Shown: positions 1-6,841 of the stretch, piece by piece
How positions within the stretch are numbered: the stretch's first letter is position 1
Layout: each line of letters begins with the position of its first letter
IMG/VR virus record: IMGVR_UViG_3300013233_000439
Location: 1 to 32,854 of that record
Length of the DNA: 32,854 bases
From: a virus
Direction: 5' to 3' (one strand)
Notes under the pieces: model-generated
Databases searched by the model: none
What the model saw: the letters and a program-made list of their open reading frames with translations, nothing else
Told to the model about the DNA's origin: nothing
Program-made: the position numbers and the translations under genes

Positions 1-44
1 ATATTTATGATATTAAAAATAGTACATTTAATCAAATAGGGGTG

Positions 45-73
45 TTGACTTATTGGTGTTAATAGGTTATAGT
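45..73 (+). promoter_or_regulatory. sigma70-type promoter
   Basis: TTGACT at 45-50 and TATAGT at 68-73, separated by exactly 17 bases. It lies just upstream of the first gene and has the same form as the other promoters here (4890, 8053, 10073, 18204, 24884, 32819), which suggests a host-sigma70-dependent early or middle class. Confidence 0.7.
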
Positions 74-102
74 GCGCAAATGAAACCAAAATTCAAACAA
101 AA

Positions 103-327
103 ATGGAAAATCATTATGTTGCATTAGCAAAACATTGTGAACTTCCAATGATTCGGTGGTTGCCCACAGAAGAAAATCTGAGATGGTTGATCCGTTATGC
201 AGAAAAGCATAAAAATGGCAAGTATCATGAAATTGAAAATTTGGCAAAACAATTATGCCCTTATCGCCCTAAAACTTGGGGTGATAATTGGGAAGACGTA
301 CAATCAGTATTAGAAGGTAAAAAATAA
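103..327 (+). CDS. hypothetical protein, 74 aa
   Basis: A small soluble protein that I do not recognise. It has no signal peptide or membrane segment and is rich in Trp, with Trp-containing clusters in both halves (RWLPTEENLRWLI and KTWGDNWEDV). The gene sits about 30 bases downstream of a good sigma70-type promoter, and the YqeY-like gene starts one base after its stop codon, so the two are probably co-transcribed and translationally linked. The Shine-Dalgarno sequence before this ATG is weak, and an internal ATG at 151 is an alternative start. An in-frame TAG just upstream rules out a start at the ATG at position 79. Confidence 0.6.
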   Translation: MENHYVALAKHCELPMIRWLPTEENLRWLIRYAEKHKNGKYHEIENLAKQLCPYRPKTWGDNWEDVQSVLEGKK

Positions 328-328
328 C

Positions 329-754
329 ATGTTAATTGACGACGTTAAACGCGATCAAATAAATGCCCGCAAGGATCGAAATGCAGAACTTGCTACATTA
401 CTTACAACTTTTTATTCGGAAGCTGCTATAATCGGTAAGAACGATGGCGATAGGCAGACAACAGATAAAGAAGTTCAGGTAGTCGCACGCAAGTTCATCA
501 AGAACGCTCGTGAAGTAATACAAAATCTCGATGGTAATGACCCACGCAGTATTTCAGCTTTAATTGAAATTGGTGTAGTAAGTGAATATTTACCACAACA
601 GCTGGCCGATACAGAGTTACAAAATATAATTATGACTATCATTGAAGCCAACACCTATTCATCCATGAAAGATATGGGTAGTGTGATGAAGGAATTGAAA
701 GAAAAACACGATGGTCAATACGATGGTAAGACCGCAAGTAAACTCATTAAATAA
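329..754 (+). CDS. yqeY: YqeY/GatB C-terminal-like protein
   Basis: This 141-aa protein has the full length and order of conserved segments of the bacterial YqeY family: a basic N-terminal helix, a KEVQVVARKFIKNARE helix, the segment SEYLPQQLADTEL (family: EYLPxQLsexEL), the SMKDMGSVMKELK motif and the DGKTASKLIK tail. YqeY resembles the C-terminal tRNA-binding domain of GatB, the subunit of the tRNA-dependent amidotransferase; its own cellular role is poorly defined. Recognition of the family is confident; a role in handling tRNA is inference, though it fits the unusual density of tRNA-related genes nearby. The gene follows the 103-327 gene by one base. Confidence 0.85.
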   Translation: MLIDDVKRDQINARKDRNAELATLLTTFYSEAAIIGKNDGDRQTTDKEVQVVARKFIKNAREVIQNLDGNDPRSISALIEIGVVSEYLPQQLADTELQNIIMTIIEANTYSSMKDMGSVMKELKEKHDGQYDGKTASKLIK

Positions 755-761
755 CAATTAG

Positions 762-770
762 GATAAATAC
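762..770 (+). promoter_or_regulatory. T4-like late promoter box
   Basis: GATAAATAC. The core ATAAATA at 763-769 matches the T4 late consensus TATAAATA except for the first base. It lies about 32 bases upstream of the GIY-YIG pseudogene start. The same box recurs before other genes (16250, 17083, 22259, 25204; - strand 6605 and 24828). Confidence 0.45.
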
Positions 771-801
771 AACATAAAAGCTATTAAACTTTGGGGTATT
801 T

Positions 802-1700
802 ATGCTAATATATAAAATAACCAACACATTGAATGAAAAAATATATATTGGGAAAACAACAACCACAATTAATAAGCGATGGAAACTCCACGTAAGACAT
901 GCCGAATATGAACAAAGGACAACATATTTTTGAAAACGCTGCGAAAAAATACGGCAAAGAATCCTTCACGATAGAAATTCTACATGATAATATAAACACA
1001 GAAGCTGAATTAAATTCTCTTGAAATTGAATACATAACACAATATAATTGTACAAATAAACAAATTGGATATAATTTAACAAAGGGAGGCGATGGTGGGT
1101 TTACGGATGAAATGCGGAGATTGGCAACGGCAGCCTACAAGAGAAATGGAATATCACCATCACATCTTAAGGCACTGACAAAAGGCAGAAAATTGGCAGG
1201 ATATAATGTTACCGAAAAAACAAAAGTTAAAATTAGTAAAAGTATGAAAAAATATTATGATGATCACCCAGAGCACTTAAAAAAAATTACTGAAATAAAT
1301 CAAAAGAAAGCCCCCACGCGGCTGCAACCATCCATTTTTTGGTAAGCACCATACAGTAGAAGCCCGTGAAAAAATAACTCGCGCTCGTAAAGGAAAATCA
1401 TACGAAGAAATTTTTGGTAAAGAAGCTGCAAATGCGTTAATAAATAAAAAACAAAAATTGGTAGGAATTAAAAATCCTAATTATAGAAATATAAATGTTG
1501 AAATGTTACAATTGTTGTGTGAATCACCACGTATTACTCGACAGAAATTGTCTGAAGAGTTGTCGTGTTCTTTACCAACACTTAGTAAAAGATTCCACAC
1601 CATTTTGGGTATTTCCAACATACAACATTTGAGGAATAATAAGTCAGACAAAGAATTAATGTTGTTCTTTAAAAATAAATTGAGAGATTATCAATCATGA
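802..1700 (+). pseudogene. GIY-YIG/NUMOD3 homing endonuclease, two frameshifts
   Basis: Three overlapping reading frames make up one homing endonuclease. From ATG 802 the first frame gives the GIY-YIG start (MLIYKITNTLNEKIYIGKT) and then hits TGA at 931. The second, open from about 899, continues the nuclease domain (AAKKYGKESFTIEIL, then IGYNLTKGGDGG). The third, from about 1330, gives a NUMOD3-like DNA-binding segment (HPFFGKHHTVEAREKI), NPNYRNI and a helix-turn-helix-like C-terminus ending at TGA 1698-1700. The first junction is near 905-925, the second near a CCCCC run at about 1310-1315. A late-type promoter box precedes it and the RNA ligase start overlaps its stop. Either a decayed selfish gene or one with two sequence errors; as written no intact nuclease is made. 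Confidence 0.8.
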
Positions 1701-2875
1701 GTAGTTTTGAAGTTAAAGTATATAAAGTTAAAATTGAAGAGCACCCAAATGCAAATGCAATTGAATTGCTTCGCATTTGTGACTATGTGTCTATTGTCAA
1801 AAAAGGAGAATTTCATGAAGATGATTTAGTTGTTTATATACCAGAGGCAGCGGTTGTTCCTCGCACTGTACTTAAGCGCATTGGGATGTGGGATGATGAA
1901 AAAAATAAAGGTAGATTGGCAGGAAAAAATGGTGATCGTGTAAAAGCAATAAAATTGCGAGGGGTTTTATCGACTGGAATTGTATACCCCTTAGTATTCC
2001 GTACTGATGTTCATGACATGGACACTGGTGCAATTACAGACGACTGGGTTTTAACTTTCCCACGCAATGAATGTGAAGCAGGTCGTAAAGTTGTTGAAGG
2101 TGATGAAGTTTCTGAAATACTTGGTATTACTAAGTGGGAGCCACCAATTCCGTCATCTATGTCCGGTGAAGTTTTTGCTGCCTTTGGTAAAACATTAAAT
2201 TTTGATATTGAAAATATTAAACGATTCCCCGATGTTTTGGAAGATGACGAAGAAGTTTATATTACAGAAAAACTTCATGGCACGTGGTGCTGCTTTGGGT
2301 ATCATCCAAATATTGAACATCCTATTGTTACATCTAAAGGATTGTCTGGAAAAGGATTAGCTTTTAAGTTCAACGATATAAATAAGACAAATCTTTACAT
2401 GCAAATGTTTAAGCAGTACAATGGCACTGGTGATGGATATACTATGTTTGATGGTATAGCACATGTTAAATCATTAGCATATAACACACCAATTTATGTT
2501 TTGGGTGAAGTTTATGGTCAAGGGGTACAAGACCTTACATATGTAGATGACAATAAAAAATATTTCCGCATTTTTGATATATATGTGGGAGAACCGACGA
2601 AAGGTCGTTATTTACCACCCGATGAAGTAATAAAGATTGCTAGGGTACTTGACATAGATACCGTACCTCTGTTATACTCTGGTCCATATTCTAAGGAAAT
2701 CATTGAAGATTTAACGAATGGTAAGGAAACTGTCACCGGTAAAGAAATACATATGCGCGAAGGTGTTGTCATCCGTCCATTAAATGAAAGACGTGATGCT
2801 GAGATTGGGCGTGTTATATTGAAAAGTGTTAGTGATGCTTATTTGTTAAGAAAAGGCGGAACAGAACATAATTAA
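1697..2875 (+). CDS. RNA ligase, Rnl5 (DRB0094)-like
   Basis: A 392-aa ATP-dependent RNA ligase. The nucleotidyltransferase signature TEKLHGTW has the KxHG motif I, with Lys192 as predicted AMP-accepting residue. Motif IV is REGVVIRP near residue 355 and motif V is ILKSVSDAYL near 375. The first ~160 residues form a separate domain (EHPNANAIELLRICDYVSIV, VVYIPEAAVVP), as in the Deinococcus DRB0094/Rnl5 group rather than T4 Rnl1. Such enzymes seal RNA nicks; in phages ligases commonly repair tRNAs cut by host defence nucleases, which suits the nearby tRNA genes. Its ATG overlaps the stop of the broken GIY-YIG gene (TCATGA), so the endonuclease sits directly beside it. Family assignment is firm; the substrate is unknown. 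Confidence 0.88.
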   Translation: MSSFEVKVYKVKIEEHPNANAIELLRICDYVSIVKKGEFHEDDLVVYIPEAAVVPRTVLKRIGMWDDEKNKGRLAGKNGDRVKAIKLRGVLSTGIVYPLVFRTDVHDMDTGAITDDWVLTFPRNECEAGRKVVEGDEVSEILGITKWEPPIPSSMSGEVFAAFGKTLNFDIENIKRFPDVLEDDEEVYITEKLHGTWCCFGYHPNIEHPIVTSKGLSGKGLAFKFNDINKTNLYMQMFKQYNGTGDGYTMFDGIAHVKSLAYNTPIYVLGEVYGQGVQDLTYVDDNKKYFRIFDIYVGEPTKGRYLPPDEVIKIARVLDIDTVPLLYSGPYSKEIIEDLTNGKETVTGKEIHMREGVVIRPLNERRDAEIGRVILKSVSDAYLLRKGGTEHN

Positions 2876-2892
2876 ATTGAATAGAAAAACTG

Positions 2893-3621
2893 ATGAAAAA
2901 TATATTATTGACATTGTTATTATTTGTGCCACTTGCTGCCCTTGCTGATTCGGATCAAACTATTATGTTTGAACTTGGTATTGGATTTGGTGGTTCTGGT
3001 CAAGTAACCAAAACCAAAGAACAATTGGCGAATAAATTTAACAATAAATTCTGTTATCATCGTCCACAAGGTCGAATGATTTATGGTGCTATTCGCTATC
3101 GTTATGATGATGTAGAAACACACATAGCGCGATGGTTTAATGATACAGATACTACAAAATGTGATCGTGACTCGTGGGCGGTTGGACTTGGATATGTTCT
3201 CGATACACAAGATATTAATGCCAATGGTGTTGATTATTATGCAACATATACACCAGGTATCGCGTATACTTGGGGTAAAAATAAAAACTTCAACGTACAA
3301 GATAACACCAATACAAACTGGCGGTTAAAAGATAAATGGCAGATGTATAATCGCGTAGCTGTGGGTGATGGTAATAAAGATTGGATGGGTGAAGTAGCCG
3401 TTGTTCGTTATGGCTTGCATATAGTTGATTATGAACGTAATGGTGAAAACTTTTTAACAATAACAGCAGGCGCAAGAGATTGGGATTCTGAAAAACCAAA
3501 AAATGAAAACAATACCAATCTTACATTGATTATTAATGATACGCGTGATACTACGACGGTAACTGCACCTCCAGCTGTTGCGCCAACTACACCACCAGCA
3601 GATATACCACTTGGATTTTAA
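2893..3621 (+). CDS. secreted protein, possible outer-membrane barrel, unknown function
   Basis: A 242-aa protein with a clear Sec signal peptide: basic MKN start, hydrophobic stretch LLTLLLFVPLAALA, predicted cleavage after ALA near residue 18. The mature part has alternating aromatic and polar residues (YGAIRYRYDDVETHIARWFN, SWAVGLGYVLDT, EVAVVRYGLHIVDYE), typical of antiparallel beta-strands and compatible with a small outer-membrane barrel. The C-terminus is a Pro/Thr-rich tail (TAPPAVAPTTPPADIPLGF). It lies between the RNA ligase and another exported protein, so the pair may change the infected cell surface. I do not recognise the family; the barrel is inferred from sequence pattern only. 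Confidence 0.7.
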   Translation: MKNILLTLLLFVPLAALADSDQTIMFELGIGFGGSGQVTKTKEQLANKFNNKFCYHRPQGRMIYGAIRYRYDDVETHIARWFNDTDTTKCDRDSWAVGLGYVLDTQDINANGVDYYATYTPGIAYTWGKNKNFNVQDNTNTNWRLKDKWQMYNRVAVGDGNKDWMGEVAVVRYGLHIVDYERNGENFLTITAGARDWDSEKPKNENNTNLTLIINDTRDTTTVTAPPAVAPTTPPADIPLGF

Positions 3622-3634
3622 TAGGATATAAATC

Positions 3635-4354
3635 ATGAAAAAAATATTATTGGCAATATTAACAATTGTAGCATTTAATGTTAATGCTATTACTTTCAAT
3701 GAAAGTACTAACCCTGAGCTAGATAGTGTATTTCTTGATGCAGGACAATCGAATGTTGATACCACTACAGGATTGGAGTGGCTGTCATTTAAATCAAATA
3801 CTACTGCATACACGCTTGGATATTCAATTAATGAAGCGGCAAGTTGGTATGATAGCCAAGGTTGGGTAGTAGCAACAGAATCGCAAGTTTCTAACTTATT
3901 CGGTCTATTTTTTCCATCATTTTCGTCAAGTAGTAATGGTACGCAAACTATTGTCACTGAAGATTCTTCAAACTTATTGATTCAATCGTACAATAGTTGG
4001 ATTTTGGGATTTGGTCACAATGTAACTGTAGCTACAGATGGTATCGTTTCATTAACGAACAATAGTTTATATTCTACTGGTATGTATCTTAATGATAATG
4101 GTACTGTTGGAGTCGCGGGTGTTAAAGTTGGCGTAGATGGACTTAATTTAGTTACCACGTTATATGGTCCTGATTATGGTATAAGTAGTTTAACAACAAA
4201 TAGTGCATATAATAATCTTGGAGTATTTATGCTACGCCACTCGCGACATATAGATCCACCAGCACCAGTTGTTCCAATTCCAGCAGCAATATGGCTATTT
4301 GGCTCTGGTATTCTTGGTTTGGTTGGTGTATCCCGTCGGAAGAATATTGTATAA
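3635..4354 (+). CDS. PEP-CTERM-type exported protein
   Basis: A 239-aa protein with an N-terminal signal peptide ([18 protein letters not shown], cleavage near residue 18) and a C-terminal sorting signal: [13 protein letters not shown], a hydrophobic helix (ILGLVGV) and basic end SRRKNIV. This tripartite tail is the proteobacterial PEP-CTERM variant (VPLPAAvWLFGSGllGL..RRK) processed by exosortase. The middle part is Ser/Thr/Asn-rich and starts [13 protein letters not shown], with LEWLSFKSN near residue 48, a pattern common in bacterial PEP-CTERM proteins. The phage therefore appears to rely on a host exosortase. Such genes are host cell-surface genes, so acquisition from a host is likely. 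The stop overlaps the ATG of the bS21 gene (TAATG), implying translational coupling. Confidence 0.85.
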   Translation: MKKILLAILTIVAFNVNAITFNESTNPELDSVFLDAGQSNVDTTTGLEWLSFKSNTTAYTLGYSINEAASWYDSQGWVVATESQVSNLFGLFFPSFSSSSNGTQTIVTEDSSNLLIQSYNSWILGFGHNVTVATDGIVSLTNNSLYSTGMYLNDNGTVGVAGVKVGVDGLNLVTTLYGPDYGISSLTTNSAYNNLGVFMLRHSRHIDPPAPVVPIPAAIWLFGSGILGLVGVSRRKNIV

Positions 4355-4587
4355 TGCCAAAAGTTTCACCAAAACATTATAATGAATCTTTCGAAGCCCT
4401 TCTACGTCGCTTTAAAAAAGCCGTAGATAGGGCTGACGTTATAAAAGATATACGAAAGAAAGAATACTTTGAAAAGCCTACAACTGAGCGAAAACGTAAA
4501 GCGGCTGCTGCGGTTAAGCGTTACGCGAAGCAGGAAGCGTTAGAAAGAAACAAATTTGTAAAAGCACCACACCAGCGTCGACGTTAA
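4354..4587 (+). CDS. rpsU: ribosomal protein bS21
   Basis: A 77-aa homologue of the small-subunit protein bS21. It has the family landmarks in order: [20 protein letters not shown], an [17 protein letters not shown] segment matching the cellular (R)REFYEKPTxERKR core, and an Ala/Lys-rich helix ([13 protein letters not shown]) with basic end HQRRR. Length fits cellular bS21 (about 70 aa). In Escherichia coli bS21 lies near the anti-Shine-Dalgarno site and helps initiation. Phage-encoded bS21 is known and is thought to enter host ribosomes and favour phage mRNAs. The start is fixed by TAATG overlap with the PEP-CTERM gene. The CUA tRNA follows five bases after the stop codon, giving a compact translation-related block. 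Confidence 0.93.
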   Translation: MPKVSPKHYNESFEALLRRFKKAVDRADVIKDIRKKEYFEKPTTERKRKAAAAVKRYAKQEALERNKFVKAPHQRRR

Positions 4588-4592
4588 TAGAT

Positions 4593-4663
4593 GGCTCTTT
4601 GGGGTATTGGTTGCCCATAGAATTCTAAATTTTATTAGGCCGGTTCAATTCCGGCAGGAGCCA
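4593..4663 (+). tRNA. tRNA with CUA anticodon (amber suppressor)
   Basis: A full cloverleaf: acceptor GGCTCTT/AGGAGCC (7 pairs, one G-U); T8; D-stem GGG/CCC with GG in the loop; anticodon stem TAGAA/TTTTA around loop TTCTAAA, so U33 and anticodon CUA; 4-base variable region; T-arm GCCGG/CCGGC with loop TTCAATT; discriminator A4663. CCA is not encoded (CTA follows). CUA pairs with UAG, so the product would insert an amino acid at amber codons. It starts five bases after bS21. Several genes here still end in TAG (8049, 9247, 21034, 22235), so suppression must be partial, timed, or useful only for genes elsewhere. The charged amino acid cannot be told from sequence alone. Confidence 0.88.
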
Positions 4664-4819
4664 CTAAATTTTTCCATCAATCACGATCAATGGTCTATAT
4701 TCATTAGTCTTATATGCATTAAATTTATCTTTTATATTTTCATATTCTTTATTATAACCATATGAAGACTTAATTTCAAAAAGGTGTTGACAAATTGAAA
4801 TATTTGTGTATAATACCAA
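4664..4819 (-). pseudogene. C-terminal remnant of a PD-(D/E)XK-type endonuclease
   Basis: Read on the - strand, a short open frame of about 50 codons between a TGA (4820-4822) and a TAG (4664-4666) encodes QHLFEIKSSYGY followed by NKEYENIKDKFNAYKT and RPLIVIDGKI. FEIKS has the E-x-K of PD-(D/E)XK nucleases, and the following helix and strand resemble the ends of phage homing endonucleases. It has no start codon of its own or upstream domain, and a + strand promoter runs through it, so it looks like a leftover. It ends flush with the CUA tRNA. Confidence 0.45.
4787..4814 (+). promoter_or_regulatory. sigma70-type promoter
   Basis: TTGACA at 4787-4792 and TATAAT at 4809-4814 with a 16-base spacer, both perfect consensus hexamers. 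It is the first of two strong promoters about 100 bases apart ahead of the large structured RNA region. Confidence 0.7.
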
Positions 4820-4824
4820 TCATC

Positions 4825-4845
4825 GACTAAGCCAACCATTTAGTC
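4825..4845 (+). terminator. short hairpin, possible attenuator
   Basis: GACTAA (4825-4830) and TTAGTC (4840-4845) form a six-pair stem, followed by ATTTT. It starts within a few bases of the expected transcription start from the 4787-4814 promoter, so that promoter may give only a very short RNA or a partly attenuated transcript. The stem is weak, so the call is tentative. Confidence 0.3.
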
Positions 4846-4889
4846 ATTTTAGAATTAGAAATTTATTTTTTAAATCTTGAAAATATGCA

Positions 4890-4917
4890 TTGACATTCTT
4901 CTAAAAGTGTGTATAAT
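4890..4917 (+). promoter_or_regulatory. sigma70-type promoter of the large RNA
   Basis: TTGACA at 4890-4895 and TATAAT at 4912-4917, 16-base spacer. No open frame of note follows for almost 1 kb. Transcription would start near 4924, at the left edge of the hairpin-rich region. Confidence 0.75.
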
Positions 4918-4923
4918 GTGTAG

Positions 4924-5905
4924 ACAGAATTTGACATGTACCGAAATTTGTATCGGCACCGTTTGAACCTTTGGGAACGAACCAAGTAAAATAGGATTAG
5001 ATTCCTATCATGTTGATGGTTTTAAGCTCGAATTAATAATCCGTGGTGACACGGGAAGAGGCGGTGACCTAACTATACCCGTCTACCTACTTCGGTAGTG
5101 TAAAATTGAGCAAGCCTCACCATCCCCGCGAGGGTGGTTTCGTTGACAAAAGCGACGGAACTAATGGCGAAGTATTAGTAAGGTAAAGAACAATTGCTTA
5201 TGTGCCAGCTTGTCTGGGCAACACATGTGATTGAAGAACGGTTGGTACCCGTCACCAGACACACCAATAATACGAACCACTAATGGTAAAAGGTAGAAAT
5301 AAAAGTCCAAATCAGCAAGTAAGGGCATTATTTCAGTTCAAAAGGTCTTTGGAATAGTCACCGCCCGCAAGGGCTTAATTAAGATGTCGTTCCAGAAGTC
5401 TTGAAGAACAGTCATTTCTCCGGCAGGAGATGACATTTGATGTGTAGCATTTTGTAATCCGAAAGGACTATGAACCTACTGGACGCACACGTCATCGTTA
5501 GTAAAAGTATAGCCAAGTTGAGAAGGCATCTGCCTTAAAAGCAGAAGATCGATGGTTCAAATCCGTCTATTTTTAAATAAAAATGCAAAGTTGCGTTCAG
5601 TGTAAAACGAAAATGACTTAATGCTACACACTTCGGTGAATGTACGCGCCCAGAAAGCTCGCAAGGCGATTTGGTTTTGAAACAAAGTCGCACGTTGGGG
5701 TCGAACCCTTCACAGTCCGATAGGATTGACGGTAGACAAAATTTCGAGTAGTTTTACAGTATAGTGTGCACGCAGGCACTTTAAATCTTGCAGTCATGTT
5801 TGACAACGCGATTAGATTGCGTGGAAAAGACTAGAACTTTAGCTGTCGCAGGCGATGAGATAATGAGTCGAAAGGTTAAAACGTCCCGTGTGTATTCTCA
5901 GCACG
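4924..5905 (+). ncRNA. large ornate structured RNA, ~1 kb (GOLLD/ROOL-like?)
   Basis: Almost 1 kb without a credible gene but dense with hairpins, many capped by stable tetraloops in + orientation: CTAC-TTCG-GTAG (5087-5098), a GCGA loop (5119-5138), GCCC-GCAA-GGGC (5363-5374), GTCA..TCTCC-GGCA-GGAGA-TGAC (5411-5434), a GAAA loop (5455-5470), a TTCG loop (5625-5644), CAGTCC-GATA-GGATTG (5713-5728). Other stems: 4991-5008, 5138-5160 (8 pairs), 5200-5226, 5482-5493, 5666-5691 and 5806-5822 (7 pairs). A tRNA-like fold lies inside (5503-5575). A perfect-consensus promoter precedes it. Large ornate RNAs such as GOLLD and ROOL occur in phages beside tRNAs and have this size; membership is inference. 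The 3' end is uncertain; a - strand gene ends at 5911. Confidence 0.7.
5503..5575 (+). tRNA. tRNA-Leu(UAA)-like, atypical
   Basis: Cloverleaf inside the large RNA region: acceptor AAAAGTA/TATTTTT (seven pairs, only A-U and G-U), T8-A9, D-stem GCC/GGC, anticodon stem TCTGC/GCAGA around CTTAAAA (U33, anticodon UAA, codon UUA), five-base variable region, T-arm GATGG/CCGTC with loop TTCAAAT, discriminator A. No CCA is encoded. Two features are odd: bacterial tRNA-Leu has a long variable arm, absent here, and the acceptor stem has no G-C pair. The D-loop also lacks the usual GG. It may be a diverged tRNA, or a tRNA-like domain of the surrounding RNA. Confidence 0.65.
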
Positions 5906-5910
5906 TATTA

Positions 5911-6564
5911 TTAACATTTCCATCCGAGACGCCAACCATTATTCAAAAAGTATTCCAAATCTTCTTTGGGGATAATTTTCTTTGCATTATTTTTACTTAC
6001 CCATGATTTATTTTGGTGATTCCCTCTTAAGCGTCCCTTATTCCATCCACAAGATAACCAATTTTTTAATTCAGAAGGCAATACCGCCTTGGTCACCTCA
6101 CCATTGTTAATGTAAATTCGTTTCTGGTTATATTTTGCATTTAATCTTCCATGCACAAAACCAGCAGAGATATATTGCTGTATATCTTTTTCTTTAACAC
6201 GTTTATTGATTTTACCATTATTAATCCATATTGTGTTTAACGTATGTTTACTTCCATCGCAATGAAAGGGACCAGTCGCAAATGTTTTATTATAAAACCA
6301 TACTGATTCTATAACATTAAATGCTACTTGATATTCATTTTCTCTATTTAACAAATCCTGCACATCATTAAATTCCATTTTTTCTAAAATAATTTTAGAA
6401 AAATTATCAATACCAAGATTCTTTATATCGCTTTTAATATATTTGCTACTTCCCCAATAACCTTCCATAAGTTCTATATCTTTTTTTGAACCAATATAAA
6501 ATACGGGTGTTTTACCATTTGTTAGATGTTTTTTATTAATTATTAGATAAACTGCACCAATCAT
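5911..6564 (-). CDS. GIY-YIG homing endonuclease
   Basis: A 217-aa - strand gene. The N-terminus AVYLIINKKHLTNGKTPVFYIGSK carries the GIY-YIG elements (YLI ... FYIGSK), followed by GYWGSSKYIKSDIKNLGIDNFS and an ExE-type region (LLNRENEYQVAFNVI), as in phage free-standing nucleases. The C-terminal half has three short repeats around a WINNG/YINNG/SKNN motif, each followed by a basic helix and GW or GF-x-x-G-R, which probably bind DNA. The start has AAGGA six bases upstream. A late-type box (6605-6612) and a 13-pair hairpin lie upstream. It is convergent with the large RNA region and may have homed to it; nothing shows the target. Confidence 0.8.
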   Translation of the reverse strand: MIGAVYLIINKKHLTNGKTPVFYIGSKKDIELMEGYWGSSKYIKSDIKNLGIDNFSKIILEKMEFNDVQDLLNRENEYQVAFNVIESVWFYNKTFATGPFHCDGSKHTLNTIWINNGKINKRVKEKDIQQYISAGFVHGRLNAKYNQKRIYINNGEVTKAVLPSELKNWLSCGWNKGRLRGNHQNKSWVSKNNAKKIIPKEDLEYFLNNGWRLGWKC

Positions 6565-6577
6565 ATTATATTTCCTT

Positions 6578-6612
6578 ATACTTGAGACTACCTATAGTCT
6601 CAAGTATTTATA
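6578..6612 (-). promoter_or_regulatory. late promoter box plus 5' hairpin of the GIY-YIG gene
   Basis: On the - strand, TATAAATA (6612-6605) exactly matches the T4 late box, followed by a perfect 13-pair hairpin with loop at 6591-6594 (arms 6578-6590 and 6595-6607). The hairpin would sit at the 5' end of the mRNA, 14 bases before the start codon. A leader hairpin is a known way phages limit homing endonuclease translation from early read-through. The stem could also act as a terminator. Confidence 0.5.
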
Positions 6613-6640
6613 CAAATTACAAAAATAAATTAAATACTCC

Positions 6641-6669
6641 TTGACAAAAATACAAATATGTTATATAGT
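6641..6669 (+). promoter_or_regulatory. sigma70-type promoter
   Basis: TTGACA at 6641-6646 and TATAGT at 6664-6669, 17-base spacer. It drives the 6842 gene after a leader of about 165 bases. The leader holds a 12-codon ATG-led frame (6715-6753, MNYERIRDFPHT) and a GGTAC-ATC-GTACC hairpin at 6752-6764, so leader control is possible but unproven. Confidence 0.65.
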
Positions 6670-6841
6670 ACATAAAGCAGTGAATTAATTTTAACACAAT
6701 GATATATACTATTATGAACTACGAAAGAATAAGAGATTTCCCCCACACATAGGTACATCGTACCAACTGTCATGATCCTCCCTGACTGTTTTGCCTTAAC
6801 TTAATATTTTATAGTCAAAACAAACAACTTAGGAGAATATC

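Noticed and set aside
3-62. Possible 3' end of a gene entering from the left edge
   Set aside because: An open frame of about 20 codons exists, but it overlaps the promoter at 45-73 and is too short to support.
2920-3957. Several long - strand ORFs opposite the two exported-protein genes
   Set aside because: They are antisense shadows rich in Ile, Ser and Cys; the + strand frames have signal peptides, start signals and a recognisable sorting tail.
4593-4663. Pyrrolysine tRNA reading of the CUA tRNA
   Set aside because: The D-loop and T-loop are ordinary (GG and TTCAA present) and no PylRS or Pyl biosynthesis gene is in the window.
4924-5905. Group I or group II intron
   Set aside because: No flanking exon continuity, the neighbouring endonuclease is on the opposite strand, and I could not find a P3-P7 core or a domain V-like element.
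5624-6006. Two ORFs of 60 and 72 codons in the 5.6-6.0 kb region, one on each strand
   Set aside because: Both overlap hairpin-rich RNA or the intact GIY-YIG gene, lack Shine-Dalgarno sequences and have no protein-like composition.
6715-6753. 12-codon leader peptide before the 6842 gene
   Set aside because: It has no ribosome-binding site and no run of regulatory codons; noted only as a possibility under the promoter.
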